From assembly GCA_014650015.1 (NCBI GenBank), contig BMUD01000013.1, positions 173,660 to 237,659 of the forward strand: a stretch of 64,000 bases of DNA, in the 5' to 3' direction. Shown here one piece after another: positions 44,880 to 57,033 of this stretch; positions within the stretch are counted from its first letter, which is position 1, and each line of letters starts with the position of its first letter. Below the pieces are notes generated by a model. The model made no database searches. It was not told where the DNA came from and saw only the letters and a list, made by a program, of their open reading frames with translations. Made by a program: the position numbers and the translations under genes. The DNA comes from Streptomyces griseoloalbus. Lineage in GTDB: Bacteria; Actinomycetota; Actinomycetes; Streptomycetales; Streptomycetaceae.

Positions 44880-45420
44880 AGGCCGGGTTACGGCCGCCCT
44901 CCACAGATTGGGCGACTTTTTCCCGTCCACACGCTGGGGACCGCGAAGTTGTCCCGATCCTGTCCACAGCTCAACCTGTTGAGGAACCATCGGGGCAGGT
45001 CAACCGGTTGTGGATTCGTGGACGAAGGATCTCCACAGACTGTGGACAAAGCGGTGATCCACAGCCTGTGCACCAAGTTGTCCACGGGCAACCCACAGGC
45101 AGGGGCCGGTTGTCCCCAGCGGTCACCCGCTTCTCCACATGGCTGTCCACTGTTCGGCAACGCGACGCGCTCCCTCACCGGGGCGAGTGAAAGGCGTCAC
45201 ATCACGTTGCCGAAGGGGGCTGTGGGAAAGACCTCCAAAGCTGGGGACGGAGCTGGGGAGAACTCGCCCCAACCTGTGCACGGGGTGTGCAGAACTTTCT
45301 GTTCTCCACAGATACGCCTGGTTGTCCACTGCCTCCGCCCACAGGGCCGGTGGACAAAATCACGGCGCTGAGCTGGGAAAACGAGGTTATCCACGGTATC
45401 CACAGGCCCTACTACTACTC
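44880..45420. other. oriC: chromosomal replication origin oriC
   Basis: The non-coding gap between dnaA and dnaN (44559-45649) holds a dense set of DnaA boxes. Consensus matches are at 44897 (CCCTCCACA), 44923 (CCGTCCACA), 44960 (CTGTCCACA), 45041 (TGTGGACAA, minus), 45131 and 45302 (TTCTCCACA). Single-mismatch boxes are at 45029, 45055, 45078, 45110, 45143, 45221, 45322, 45349, 45387 and 45396. Boxes occur in both orientations, mostly plus. No strongly AT-rich unwinding element stands out, as in other Streptomyces origins. The flank 44613-44880 is C-rich with no gene. The flank 45420-45649 leads to dnaN. Confidence 0.93.
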
Positions 45421-45649
45421 CCGACTAGAGAGAGTGAGGAATCCGTTTCGAAGGGGGCCCTGTGCACAACTCGGTGTCTCGACCCCGACTGCCACTCATC
45501 ACGACTTGACCCCGAGGGGCACCTACTGTCAGTGCGGTGCGTCAGACTGGTCCCCGGAGTCCTTCCCCTCGCAGGGGCCGACGACACCGAGTCAGACGAC
45601 GAAAGCCAGGCAGGGCGAGAAGCGCCGGCAACAGCAGGAGGCGGCAACA

Positions 45650-46780
45650 GTGAAGATCCGGGTGGAACGCGACGTACTCGCGGAGGCAGTGGCCTGGGCG
45701 GCGCGCAGCCTCCCGGCCCGTCCGCCGGCCCCTGTCCTCGCCGGCCTGCTGCTGAAGGCCGAGGACGGCCAGCTGAGCCTGTCCAGCTTCGACTACGAGG
45801 TCTCCGCGCGGGTCTCGGTGGAGGCGGAGGTCGAGGAGGAGGGCACGGTCCTGGTCTCCGGCCGCCTGCTGGCCGACATCTCCCGCGCCCTCCCCAACCG
45901 GCCGGTGGAGATCTCCACCGACGGTGTACGGGCGACGGTGGTGTGCGGTTCCTCGCGGTTCACCCTCCACACCCTGCCCGTGGAGGAGTACCCGGCCCTG
46001 CCGCAGATGCCGAACGCGACGGGCACGGTTCCCGGCGATGTCTTCGCCTCCGCCGTGCAGCAGGTCGCCATCGCGGCCGGCCGGGACGACACGCTGCCCG
46101 TGCTCACCGGCGTGCGCATCGAGATCGAGGGCGACACCGTCACGCTGGCCTCCACGGACCGCTACCGCTTCGCGGTCCGCGAGTTCCTGTGGAAGCCGGA
46201 GAACCCGGAGGTCTCCGCGGTCGCCCTGGTGCCCGCCAAGACGCTCCAGGACACCGCCAAGGCGCTGACCAGTGGGGACCAGGTGATCCTGGCGCTGTCC
46301 GGCTCCGGTGCGGGCGAGGGCCTGATCGGCTTCGAGGGCGCCGGCCGCCGCACCACCACGCGGCTGCTGGAGGGCGACCTCCCGAAGTACCGCACACTGT
46401 TCCCGACCGAGTTCAACAGCGTCGCCGTGATCGAGACCGCACCCTTCGTGGAGGCCGTCAAGCGCGTGGCCCTGGTCGCCGAGCGGAACACCCCGGTGCG
46501 GCTGAGCTTCGAGCAGGGCGTGCTCATCCTGGAAGCCGGTTCCAGCGACGATGCACAGGCTGTGGAGAGGGTCGACGCCCAGCTGGAGGGCGACGACATC
46601 TCGATCGCCTTCAACCCGACGTTCCTGCTGGACGGCCTGAGCGCCATCGACTCCCCGGTGGCCCAGCTGTCCTTCACCACGTCCACCAAGCCCGCGCTGC
46701 TCAGCGGCCGTCCGGCGGTGGACGCGGAGGCGAACGAGGCCTACAAGTACCTGATCATGCCGGTCCGGCTCAGCGGCTGA
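45650..46780 (+). CDS. dnaN: DNA polymerase III beta sliding clamp
   Basis: This 376-residue clamp protein forms a dimeric ring that holds the polymerase on DNA. All three repeated clamp domains are present (about 1-120, 128-245, 250-376), and the end LIMPVRLSG matches the family. The GTG start follows AGGAGG by 8 bases. It follows oriC, as in nearly all actinobacteria, and is followed by gnd. Confidence 0.98.
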   Translation: MKIRVERDVLAEAVAWAARSLPARPPAPVLAGLLLKAEDGQLSLSSFDYEVSARVSVEAEVEEEGTVLVSGRLLADISRALPNRPVEISTDGVRATVVCGSSRFTLHTLPVEEYPALPQMPNATGTVPGDVFASAVQQVAIAAGRDDTLPVLTGVRIEIEGDTVTLASTDRYRFAVREFLWKPENPEVSAVALVPAKTLQDTAKALTSGDQVILALSGSGAGEGLIGFEGAGRRTTTRLLEGDLPKYRTLFPTEFNSVAVIETAPFVEAVKRVALVAERNTPVRLSFEQGVLILEAGSSDDAQAVERVDAQLEGDDISIAFNPTFLLDGLSAIDSPVAQLSFTTSTKPALLSGRPAVDAEANEAYKYLIMPVRLSG

Positions 46781-46922
46781 GCACCTGCCCGAGCAAAGCC
46801 GCAGGTGAGGGCGTGCGCATGAGCGCGTATGCCCACAGATGTGCGCGGGCGTCCGGGTTTAGGCTCGGACGCCGGTACGAAAGTGCCGTCACGCCACGTC
46901 GCATACCTAAGGAACACAACTG

Positions 46923-47798
46923 ATGGAGCTCGGTCTCGTCGGCCTCGGCAAGATGGGCGGCAACATGCGCGAGCGGATCCGCCGCGCAGGTCACACCGTC
47001 CTCGGATACGACCGCAACCCGGACCTCGCCGATGTCCACAGCCTGCAGGAGCTTGTGGGCAAGCTCAGCGGCCCGCGCGTGGTCTGGGTGATGGTTCCGG
47101 CAGGCGAGCCCACCCAGACCACCATCGACGAGCTCGCCGAGCTGCTCGAGCCGGGTGACGTCGTCGTGGACGGCGGCAACTCCCGCTGGACGGACGACGA
47201 GAAGCACGCCGAGGAGCTGGCGGCCCAGGGCATCGGCTTCGTCGACTGCGGCGTCTCCGGCGGCGTCTGGGGCCTGGAGAACGGCTACGCGCTGATGTAC
47301 GGCGGTGACAAGGAGAACGTCGCCAAGGTGCAGCCGATCTTCGACGCCCTCAAGCCGGAGGGCGACTTCGGCGCGGTGCACGCCGGCAAGGTCGGCGCCG
47401 GGCACTTCGCGAAGATGGTCCACAACGGCATCGAGTACGCCATGATGCAGGCCTACGCCGAGGGCTGGGAGCTCCTCGAGAAGGTCGACTCGGTGACCGA
47501 CGTCCGGGAGGTGTTCCGCTCCTGGCAGGAGGGCACCGTCATCCGCTCCTGGCTGCTCGACCTCGCGGTCAACGCCCTCGACGAGGACGAGCACCTGGAC
47601 GGGCTCCGGGGTTATGCACAGGACTCCGGTGAGGGACGCTGGACTGTGGAGGCCGCCATCGACAACGCGGTCCCGCTGCCGGCGATCACCGCATCGCTGT
47701 TCGCGCGGTTCGCCTCGCGGCAGGAGGACTCGCCGCAGATGAAGATGATCGCGGCGCTGCGCAACCAGTTCGGCGGCCACGCGGTCGAGAAGAAGTAA
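46923..47798 (+). CDS. gnd: 6-phosphogluconate dehydrogenase, short decarboxylating type
   Basis: This 291-residue enzyme oxidises 6-phosphogluconate to ribulose 5-phosphate and CO2. The Rossmann motif is GLGKMGGNM (7-15). The acid at the end of the second strand (YDRN) suggests NAD rather than NADP preference. The family catalytic segment is [19 protein letters not shown] and [20 protein letters not shown]. It is the short (about 300-residue) form, lacking the long C-terminal helical part of the 470-residue enzymes. AAGGAACAC precedes the ATG. Confidence 0.95.
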   Translation: MELGLVGLGKMGGNMRERIRRAGHTVLGYDRNPDLADVHSLQELVGKLSGPRVVWVMVPAGEPTQTTIDELAELLEPGDVVVDGGNSRWTDDEKHAEELAAQGIGFVDCGVSGGVWGLENGYALMYGGDKENVAKVQPIFDALKPEGDFGAVHAGKVGAGHFAKMVHNGIEYAMMQAYAEGWELLEKVDSVTDVREVFRSWQEGTVIRSWLLDLAVNALDEDEHLDGLRGYAQDSGEGRWTVEAAIDNAVPLPAITASLFARFASRQEDSPQMKMIAALRNQFGGHAVEKK

Positions 47799-47872
47799 TC
47801 CACAGGGCATCGCCACGCATCCACAGGACCGCGGGGCGGTCCACTACGCCGCGGGAGGTCGGCGAAACGACC

Positions 47873-48994
47873 ATGCACGTCACGCATCTGTCGCTGGCCG
47901 ACTTCCGCTCCTACCCCCGGGTCGAGGTACCGCTCGACCCGGGGGTTACGGCCTTCGTCGGGCCCAACGGACAGGGCAAGACGAACCTCGTCGAGGCGGT
48001 CGGCTACCTCGCCACCCTCGGCAGCCACCGTGTCTCCTCCGACGCGCCCCTGGTCCGCATGGGAGCCGACCGCGCGATCATCCGGGCGCAGGTCCGCCAG
48101 GGCGAGCGGCAGCAACTGATCGAGCTGGAGCTGAACCCGGGCCGCGCCAACCGCGCCCGTATCAACAGGTCCTCGCAGGTCAAGCCCCGGGATGTGCTGG
48201 GGATCGTACGGACCGTGCTGTTCGCTCCCGAGGACCTGTCCCTGGTCAAGGGCGACCCCGGCGAGCGGCGCCGCTTCCTGGACGAGCTGATCACCGCACG
48301 TTCCCCGCGCATGGCAGGCGTCCGCTCCGACTACGACCGGGTGCTCAAGCAGCGCAACACCCTGCTGAAGTCGGCCGCACTGGCCCGCCGGCACGGCGGG
48401 CGCACCCTGGACCTCTCCACCCTCGACGTCTGGGACCAGCACCTCGCGCGGGCGGGCGCCGAGCTCCTGGCGCAGCGGCTGGACCTCATCGCCGCGATCC
48501 AGCCGCTGGCCGACAAGGCGTACGAGCAGCTCGCGCCCGGCGGCGGACCGGTCGCCCTGGAGTACCGGCCGTCCGCGCCCGGCGAGGCCCACACGCGCGA
48601 GGACCTGTACGAGCAGCTGATGGCCGCGCTCGCCGAGGCCCGCAAGCAGGAGATCGAGCGGGGCGTCACCCTGGTCGGCCCGCACCGCGACGACCTGCTC
48701 CTCAAGCTGGGCCAGCTGCCCGCCAAGGGCTACGCCTCGCACGGCGAGTCCTGGTCCTACGCGCTGGCGCTGCGCCTGGCCTCGTACGACCTGCTGCGCG
48801 CCGAGGGCAACGAGCCGGTGCTGGTGCTCGACGACGTGTTCGCCGAGCTGGACACGCGCCGGCGTGAGCGGCTGGCCGAGCTGGTCGCGCCCGGGGAGCA
48901 GGTCCTGGTGACCGCGGCCGTCGACGACGACGTACCCCATGTGCTGGCCGGAGCCCGGTTCGCGGTGGCCGGGGGGACGGTGGAACGCGTATGA
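47873..48994 (+). CDS. recF: DNA replication and repair protein RecF
   Basis: This 373-residue SMC-like ATPase loads RecA at gaps with RecO and RecR. Walker A is [10 protein letters not shown] (31-40), the signature segment lies in [20 protein letters not shown], and Walker B is [12 protein letters not shown] (about 318-329). The ATG follows CGGGAGG-like sequence. Its stop overlaps the next start (ATGA), so the DUF721 protein is translationally coupled. Confidence 0.97.
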   Translation: MHVTHLSLADFRSYPRVEVPLDPGVTAFVGPNGQGKTNLVEAVGYLATLGSHRVSSDAPLVRMGADRAIIRAQVRQGERQQLIELELNPGRANRARINRSSQVKPRDVLGIVRTVLFAPEDLSLVKGDPGERRRFLDELITARSPRMAGVRSDYDRVLKQRNTLLKSAALARRHGGRTLDLSTLDVWDQHLARAGAELLAQRLDLIAAIQPLADKAYEQLAPGGGPVALEYRPSAPGEAHTREDLYEQLMAALAEARKQEIERGVTLVGPHRDDLLLKLGQLPAKGYASHGESWSYALALRLASYDLLRAEGNEPVLVLDDVFAELDTRRRERLAELVAPGEQVLVTAAVDDDVPHVLAGARFAVAGGTVERV

Positions 48995-49533
48995 GCGAGC
49001 CCGGCGCGCCCACGAGTGACGGCGTGAAGGCCCCCGAGCCCTCCGGTGTCGATCTCGCGCGCGTGGCGTTGCGCGCGGCCAGGGAGGCGGCACGCGCGCG
49101 TGGCGACGCGGCACAGCAGAAGAAGCAGGCCCGGCGCGGCGGCCTGCGCTCCGGCGCGCGCGCCGACCGCCGCGACCCGATGGCTCTCGGCGCGGCGATC
49201 AACCGGCTGCTCACCGAGCGCGGCTGGGAGGCTCCGGCCGCGGTGGGCGGGGTGATGGGGCGCTGGCCGGAGATCGTCGGCGAGGACGTGGCCAAGCACT
49301 GCGAGCCGGAGCGCTACGACGAGGACGAGCGGGTGCTGGTCGTGCGCTGCGACTCCACGGCCTGGGCGACCAATCTGCGGCTGCTCGCGCCGACCCTGGT
49401 CGCGCGCCTCAACGAGGACCTCGGCCACGGCACCGTGCTGCTGATCAAGGTCGTCGGCCCCAGTGGTCCCGCCCGTCGCTTCGGGCCCTTGCGCGCCCCC
49501 GGAAGCACCGGGCCCGGTGACACGTACGGGTGA
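48991..49533 (+). CDS. DUF721/DciA-like protein
   Basis: This is a 180-residue protein. A basic, Arg/Ala-rich N-terminus (about 20-65) precedes the DUF721 domain (about 68-160), which includes [20 protein letters not shown] and [23 protein letters not shown]721 proteins (DciA) are the ancestral loaders of the DnaB helicase in bacteria lacking DnaC or DnaI. The location after recF is standard for actinobacteria. The partner DnaB is encoded at 7-8.4 kb here. That function in Streptomyces is inferred. Confidence 0.9.
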   Translation: MSEPGAPTSDGVKAPEPSGVDLARVALRAAREAARARGDAAQQKKQARRGGLRSGARADRRDPMALGAAINRLLTERGWEAPAAVGGVMGRWPEIVGEDVAKHCEPERYDEDERVLVVRCDSTAWATNLRLLAPTLVARLNEDLGHGTVLLIKVVGPSGPARRFGPLRAPGSTGPGDTYG

Positions 49534-52027
<2,494 letters not shown>

Positions 52028-52069
52028 GTCGGTCTCAGCTGACCGCGTCAGAAAGGATCTTCACCAGCA

Positions 52070-54661
52070 ATGACCGACGAGAACACTCCCGTCCAGCCCG
52101 ACGAGGACGGCCTCGCCCTGCGCGTCGAGCCCGTCGGGCTCGAGACGGAGATGCAGCGCTCCTACCTCGACTACGCGATGTCCGTCATCGTCTCGCGTGC
52201 GCTGCCGGACGTCCGTGACGGCCTCAAGCCCGTCCACCGCCGTGTGCTGTACGCCATGTACGACGGCGGCTACCGCCCCGAGCGGGGGTTCTACAAGTGC
52301 GCCCGCGTCGTCGGCGACGTCATGGGCAACTACCACCCGCACGGCGACTCCTCGATCTACGACGCGCTGGTCCGCCTCGCGCAGCCGTGGTCGATGCGGA
52401 TGCCGCTGGTGGACTCCAACGGCAACTTCGGCTCGCCGGGCAACGACCCGGCGGCGGCCATGCGCTACACCGAGTGCAAGATGGCGCCGCTGTCGATGGA
52501 GATGGTCCGTGACATCGACGAGGAGACCGTCGACTTCACGGACAACTACGACGGCCGCTCCCAGGAGCCGACCGTCCTTCCGGCCCGCTTCCCGAACCTG
52601 CTGATCAACGGCTCGGCCGGTATCGCGGTCGGTATGGCGACCAACATCCCGCCGCACAACCTGCGTGAGGTGGCCGCCGGCGCCCAGTGGTACCTGGAGA
52701 ACCCCGAAGCCAGTCACGAGGAGCTGCTCGACGCGCTGATCGAGCGCATCAAGGGCCCCGACTTCCCGACCGGCGCGCTCGTCGTGGGCCGCAGGGGCAT
52801 CGAGGAGGCGTACCGCACCGGGCGCGGTTCGATCACCATGCGCGCGGTGGTCGAGGTCGAGGAGATCCAGAACCGCCAGTGCCTGGTGGTCACGGAGCTG
52901 CCGTACCAGACCAACCCCGACAACCTCGCGCAGAAGATCGCCGACCTGGTGAAGGACGGCAAGATCGGCGGCATCGCCGACGTGCGCGACGAGACCTCCT
53001 CGCGCACCGGTCAGCGCCTGGTCATCGTGCTGAAGCGGGACGCGGTCGCCAAGGTCGTCCTGAACAACCTGTACAAGCACACCGACCTGCAGACCAACTT
53101 CGGCGCCAACATGCTGGCCCTGGTCGACGGCGTGCCGCGCACGCTCTCCCTGGACGCGTTCATCCGGCACTGGGTGACGCACCAGATCGAGGTCATCGTC
53201 CGCCGTACGCGCTTCCGGCTGCGCAAGGCCGAGGAGCGGGCGCACATCCTGCGCGGCCTGCTGAAGGCCCTGGACGCCATTGACGACGTCATCGCGCTCA
53301 TCCGGCGCAGCGACACGGTCGAGATCGCGCGCGGGGGCCTGATGAGCCTCCTGGAGATCGACGAGATCCAGGCCAACGCCATCCTCGAGATGCAGCTGCG
53401 CCGACTGGCCGCCCTGGAGCGGCAGAAGATCGTCCAGGAGCACGACGAACTCCAGGCGAAGATCAACGAGTACAACGGGATCCTGGCCTCCCCGGTCCGC
53501 CAGCGCGGCATCGTCAGCGAGGAGCTGGCCGCGATCGTCGAGAAGTTCGGTGACGACCGCAAGACCAAGCTGATCCCGTACGAGGGCGACATGTCCATCG
53601 AGGACCTGATCGCCGAGGAGGACATCGTCGTCACGGTCACGCGCGGCGGCTACATCAAGCGCACCAAGACCGACGACTACCGGGCCCAGAAGCGCGGCGG
53701 CAAGGGCGTACGGGGGGCGAAGCTGAAGGAAGACGACATCGTCGACCACTTCTTCGTCTCCACCACGCACCACTGGCTGCTGTTCTTCACCAACAAGGGC
53801 CGCGTGTACCGCGTGAAGGCGTACGAGCTTCCCGACGCAGGACGGGACGCGCGCGGGCAGCACGTGGCGAACCTGCTGGCCTTCCAGCCGGACGAGGCCA
53901 TCGCCCAGATTCTCGCGATCCGCGACTACGAGGCGGCCCCGCACCTGGTCCTGGCCACCAAGGGCGGCCTGGTGAAGAAGACGCCGCTGAAGGACTACGA
54001 CTCCCCGCGCTCGGGCGGTGTGATCGCGATCAACCTGCGCGAGCAGGTGGACGGTTCCGACGACGAACTGATCGGAGCCGAACTCGTCTCGTCCGACGAC
54101 GATCTGCTGCTGATCAGCAGGAAGGCGCAGTCGATCAGGTTCACCGCCACGGACGACACGCTGCGTCCCATGGGCCGCGCGACCTCGGGCGTCAAGGGCA
54201 TGAGTTTCCGTGAGGGAGACGAGCTGCTCTCGATGAATGTTGTTCGACCCGGTACGTTCGTGTTCACTGCCACAGACGGCGGGTACGCGAAGCGGACCGC
54301 CGTCGACGAGTACCGCGTCCAGGGTCGCGGCGGCCTCGGCATCAAGGCCGCCAAGATCGTCGAGGACCGCGGCTCCCTCGTCGGCGCGCTGGTGGTCGAG
54401 GAGACCGACGAAATCCTCGCCATCACGCTGTCGGGCGGTGTGATTCGTACGCGAGTCAACGAGATCAGGGAGACGGGCCGTGACACCATGGGCGTCCAAC
54501 TGATCAATCTGGGCAAGCGCGATGCCGTGGTCGGCATCGCCCGTAACGCCGAGGCTGGACGCGAGGCGGAGGAAGTCGACGGCGACGTGGCCGTGGACGA
54601 GACCGCCGACGGGGCCGCGACCACCGGCACGGACGAGGGTGAGGCGCCCTCGGCCGAGTAG
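52070..54661 (+). CDS. gyrA: DNA gyrase subunit A
   Basis: This 863-residue subunit cuts and rejoins DNA. The catalytic tyrosine is Y133 in AMRYTECKM. The quinolone-resistance region [15 protein letters not shown] has serine at position 94 and aspartate at 98, the sensitive-type residues at the sites equivalent to Ser83 and Asp87 of E. coli. The C-terminal half has the beta-pinwheel blades, including a GyrA-box-like stretch [10 protein letters not shown]. An acidic tail ends it. AAAGGA lies upstream of the ATG. gyrB is directly upstream. Confidence 0.98.
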   Translation: MTDENTPVQPDEDGLALRVEPVGLETEMQRSYLDYAMSVIVSRALPDVRDGLKPVHRRVLYAMYDGGYRPERGFYKCARVVGDVMGNYHPHGDSSIYDALVRLAQPWSMRMPLVDSNGNFGSPGNDPAAAMRYTECKMAPLSMEMVRDIDEETVDFTDNYDGRSQEPTVLPARFPNLLINGSAGIAVGMATNIPPHNLREVAAGAQWYLENPEASHEELLDALIERIKGPDFPTGALVVGRRGIEEAYRTGRGSITMRAVVEVEEIQNRQCLVVTELPYQTNPDNLAQKIADLVKDGKIGGIADVRDETSSRTGQRLVIVLKRDAVAKVVLNNLYKHTDLQTNFGANMLALVDGVPRTLSLDAFIRHWVTHQIEVIVRRTRFRLRKAEERAHILRGLLKALDAIDDVIALIRRSDTVEIARGGLMSLLEIDEIQANAILEMQLRRLAALERQKIVQEHDELQAKINEYNGILASPVRQRGIVSEELAAIVEKFGDDRKTKLIPYEGDMSIEDLIAEEDIVVTVTRGGYIKRTKTDDYRAQKRGGKGVRGAKLKEDDIVDHFFVSTTHHWLLFFTNKGRVYRVKAYELPDAGRDARGQHVANLLAFQPDEAIAQILAIRDYEAAPHLVLATKGGLVKKTPLKDYDSPRSGGVIAINLREQVDGSDDELIGAELVSSDDDLLLISRKAQSIRFTATDDTLRPMGRATSGVKGMSFREGDELLSMNVVRPGTFVFTATDGGYAKRTAVDEYRVQGRGGLGIKAAKIVEDRGSLVGALVVEETDEILAITLSGGVIRTRVNEIRETGRDTMGVQLINLGKRDAVVGIARNAEAGREAEEVDGDVAVDETADGAATTGTDEGEAPSAE

Positions 54662-54679
54662 CACGAGGAGTGAGTCAGC

Positions 54680-55426
54680 GTGAGCGGAGCCACGGGCGCC
54701 GGACCGGCCGGTACCAGCACGGGAACGGACGGCGGTGGCCGTGGCTCCGCCGCGCGGGCGACAGATCCGCACACGACGAATCTCAAAGCGATCAAGTCGC
54801 CCGCCAAGGACGCGTCCTCGTCCGACAGGCATGGATCCCAGGGGGGAACTGTGACGGACACCCGAGGCCCGCAGCAGGCAGCGCCGGAACAGGGCGCAGC
54901 CGCTGATACGGCCTCACCGCTGCCGGGGGAACGGCAGCCGCAGCAACAGGCGGGCCCGTACCACCCGCCGCAGGCCTACCCGGCGCAGGCCGGCACGGCA
55001 GCCGGCCAGACCGGCGCGGTGCGCCGCCCGCGTACGGGGGCGCGCACCACACCGCGCGTGCGCAAGGCACGTCTGCGTGTGTCGAAGGCCGACCCCTGGT
55101 CGGTGATGAAGGTCAGCTTCCTGCTCTCCATCGCGCTCGGCATCTGCACGATCGTCGCCTCGGCGGTGCTGTGGATGGTCATGGACGCCATGGGCGTGTT
55201 CTCGACGGTCGGCGGCACGATCGCCGAGGCGACCGGCTCCAACGAGTCGAACGGCTTCGACCTCCAGTCGTTCCTGTCACTGCCCAACGTCCTGATGTTC
55301 ACGACGATCATCGCGGTCATCGACGTCGTCCTGGCGACGGCCCTCGCGACGCTCGGCGCGTTCATCTACAACCTCTCCGCGGGGTTCGTGGGCGGTGTCG
55401 AGCTGACGCTGGCCGAGGACGAGTGA
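54680..55426 (+). CDS. DUF3566-family membrane protein
   Basis: This 248-residue protein has a long disordered Gly/Ala/Gln/Pro-rich N-terminus (1-125). A DUF3566 domain follows with two membrane helices (about 148-168 and 210-235), including KADPWSVMKVSFLLSIALGI. Proteins of this family lie directly after gyrA in most actinobacteria. Its role is unknown. The GTG start is 18 bases after the gyrA stop, so it is probably in the gyrase operon. Confidence 0.88.
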   Translation: MSGATGAGPAGTSTGTDGGGRGSAARATDPHTTNLKAIKSPAKDASSSDRHGSQGGTVTDTRGPQQAAPEQGAAADTASPLPGERQPQQQAGPYHPPQAYPAQAGTAAGQTGAVRRPRTGARTTPRVRKARLRVSKADPWSVMKVSFLLSIALGICTIVASAVLWMVMDAMGVFSTVGGTIAEATGSNESNGFDLQSFLSLPNVLMFTTIIAVIDVVLATALATLGAFIYNLSAGFVGGVELTLAEDE

Positions 55427-55478
55427 GCTGCTCACCGGCCTTCCGCGCTCTGGGCTGACGGTCCCCCGACAACCGATT

Positions 55479-55507
55479 TTGGGACTGCCCCCGTCGTGCG
55501 CTAATCT
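55479..55507 (+). promoter_or_regulatory. predicted tRNA-Ile promoter
   Basis: A -35 TTGGGA (55479-55484) and -10 TAATCT (55502-55507) have a 17-base spacer and lie 41 bases before the mature tRNA. Confidence 0.5.
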
Positions 55508-55547
55508 TCAGGAGTCAGCGCGCGGGACACACACCGCAGAGCGCGGC

Positions 55548-55624
55548 GGGGCTATAGCTCAGTTGGTTAGAGCGCATCCCTGATAAGGATGAGGCCACAG
55601 GTTCAAATCCTGTTAGCCCCACCA
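55548..55624 (+). tRNA. tRNA-Ile (anticodon GAT)
   Basis: A full cloverleaf is visible: acceptor GGGGCTA paired with TAGCCCC, D-loop AGCTCAGTTGGTTAGAGC, anticodon stem CATCC/GGATG with loop CTGATAA (anticodon GAT), and T-arm with GGTTCAAATCC. The CCA end is encoded (55622-55624). Confidence 0.97.
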
Positions 55625-55629
55625 GCCAG

Positions 55630-55660
55630 AAGACCCCCGGACCATCGGTCCGGGGGTCTT
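55630..55660 (+). terminator. tRNA-Ile terminator
   Basis: A perfect 14-bp stem (AAGACCCCCGGACC and complement) with a 3-base ATC loop is followed by TTG, 6 bases after the tRNA. The following 55661-56089 shows no convincing gene. Confidence 0.85.
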
Positions 55661-56089
55661 TTGACACCACCGGCTGACACCAACGACGGCGAACGGCAGA
55701 GGTCGGCCGATCAGGGGCCCCTCGAGCAGCTCTGCGAACACCGTCACAGCCTCCCGTTCACTGTCCCCCACCCCGTGGGTGTGGACGTCCATGGGCCGGT
55801 TGGGAGTCCTCGCCGTTTTACGGCTGACAGTCGGTGGCCGACGTGGGGCAGAAGGCCCGTCACCGCCACCGTCAGCAGGCCGGACCATGGGCGGTCTTAT
55901 CCGGGAGGACGTGGGGAAGGCCTGCCGGCATCGGGTGCGGTGCCTGCAGAGAAGCGGATGATGCGGGCATGAGGAAGGCCCGGCTGCTCTCTTCGAGCGA
56001 GCCGGGCCGGCGCGTGCCGTGGGGCTGTACGCGAGTTCGCCGGGACTTGTGGGAGTCGAGGACGGCACGGGCGGGGGCTGCGGCCTCGC

Positions 56090-56458
56090 TCAGCGTCGGA
56101 GGGGTGCGTCGGCGGGCTGGGATTCCGTCGGGGACGCGGTGCCGTCGGAGCAGTCCTCGGGCGCCGGTTCGGGGGCCGGATCCGGGAGCAGTCGGTGGCG
56201 GCAGCTGGGGGACTTTCCGTGGGCCTCGGCGTGGATGCGCTGTTTCATCGTGGGGGGCAAGGCGCTGAGGAGGGACCAGGGGAGCGGCGCCGATTCCGTC
56301 GCACTCGGGTGGCTCTCGCTGTTGCGGGCGGGCTCGCTCTGCGGTACGGCGGCGGAGGCGGCCGTAGTGGCCGTGGTGATGAGTCCGAGCGCCGTGCACA
56401 GCGCGAGGAAGGCGGTGACGACGGCGGTCCACAGCTTCATGACCTTGTTCCGGGCCAT
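56090..56458 (-). CDS. small secreted protein, DUF6344-like
   Basis: This 122-residue protein has a clear signal peptide: MARNKVMKLWTAVVTAFLAL, then a small-residue stretch with probable cleavage after ASA near residue 36. The mature part is Pro/Ser/Glu-rich with two cysteines (SPSCRHR and PEDCSDG). The motif LPPTMKQRIHAEAHGKSPSC is the only well-conserved-looking part. It resembles proteins annotated as DUF6344 in streptomycetes, recalled and not searched. GAGAGGG precedes the ATG. Function is unknown. Confidence 0.65.
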   Translation of the reverse strand: MARNKVMKLWTAVVTAFLALCTALGLITTATTAASAAVPQSEPARNSESHPSATESAPLPWSLLSALPPTMKQRIHAEAHGKSPSCRHRLLPDPAPEPAPEDCSDGTASPTESQPADAPLRR

Positions 56459-56797
56459 GGTCCCTCTCTTTCGGGTCGGGCGATTTGCGTACTTTCCTCA
56501 TGATGTGTATGTGGGCCCCGAAGTGGTGGATCCGCGCCCGTGGCGCGTGGATGTTCAGATGAACACCACTCGAATGGTCGCAAGAGGGACGAAAAGCGGA
56601 AGATGCGGGAGAAAAGCGGTCTAAGTAACCGTCCGTGGAGGTGTGATCACCCTCCGATCCGATCGCCGTACTCCGCTTCTATCGGGCGGTGCCGGAGGGC
56701 AGTTGGAGGCGCCGACACAGGTCACCGATCGGTATCGACCGGTGTGTATAGTCGGGCGGCAGAGGTCCCCTACGTCAAGGAAAGACGAGGTCGCGCG
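56459..56797. other. intergenic stretch before the DLW-39 gene
   Basis: This 339-base gap contains no convincing gene. A TATAGT (56747-56752), about 46 bases before the next start, could be a -10 element. A clear -35 is not seen. Confidence 0.4.
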
Positions 56798-56926
56798 GTG
56801 AAGAAGCTTCTCCTGGTCGCACTGGCCGCCATCGGCGGGCTCCTCGTGTACCGCCAGATCCAGGCGGATCGCGCCGAGCAGGATCTGTGGACGGAGGCGA
56901 CTGACTCCGTGCCCACGGGTTCGTGA
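56798..56926 (+). CDS. DLW-39 family small membrane protein
   Basis: This 42-residue protein, KKLLLVALAAIGGLLVYRQI then QADRAEQDLWTEATD, has one N-terminal membrane helix (3-20) and a short charged tail with the DLWTEATD signature. Such proteins are conserved next to gyrA in many actinobacteria, and their function is not known. The GTG start and GACGAGG upstream support it. A terminator follows at 56951. Confidence 0.8.
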   Translation: MKKLLLVALAAIGGLLVYRQIQADRAEQDLWTEATDSVPTGS

Positions 56927-56950
56927 GTACCGACAACCGACGCTGAACAG

Positions 56951-56979
56951 ACCCCGGCCGCCTTCGCGGTCGGGGTTTT
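56951..56979 (+). terminator. terminator after the DLW-39 gene
   Basis: An 11-bp stem with one G-T pair (ACCCCGGCCGC against GCGGTCGGGGT), a 4-base loop and a TTTTG tract lies 25 bases after the stop. Confidence 0.85.
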
Positions 56980-57033
56980 GTGTGTGGCGGGACCCTGCCG
57001 ACGGGCCTTGTCCGCGGGGCAGGATGAGCGACG

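Noticed and set aside
53011-53640. 209-codon Ser/Arg/Met-rich minus-strand frame inside gyrA
   Set aside because: Shadow of gyrA in a third frame; no start context or homology.
52061-54832. 923-codon minus-strand frame opposite gyrA
   Set aside because: Same reason. gyrA is certain on the plus strand.
55661-56089. Minus-strand open frames in the gap after tRNA-Ile
   Set aside because: The frames have no family resemblance or ribosome site, and the tRNA and its terminator overlap one of them. Left as intergenic.
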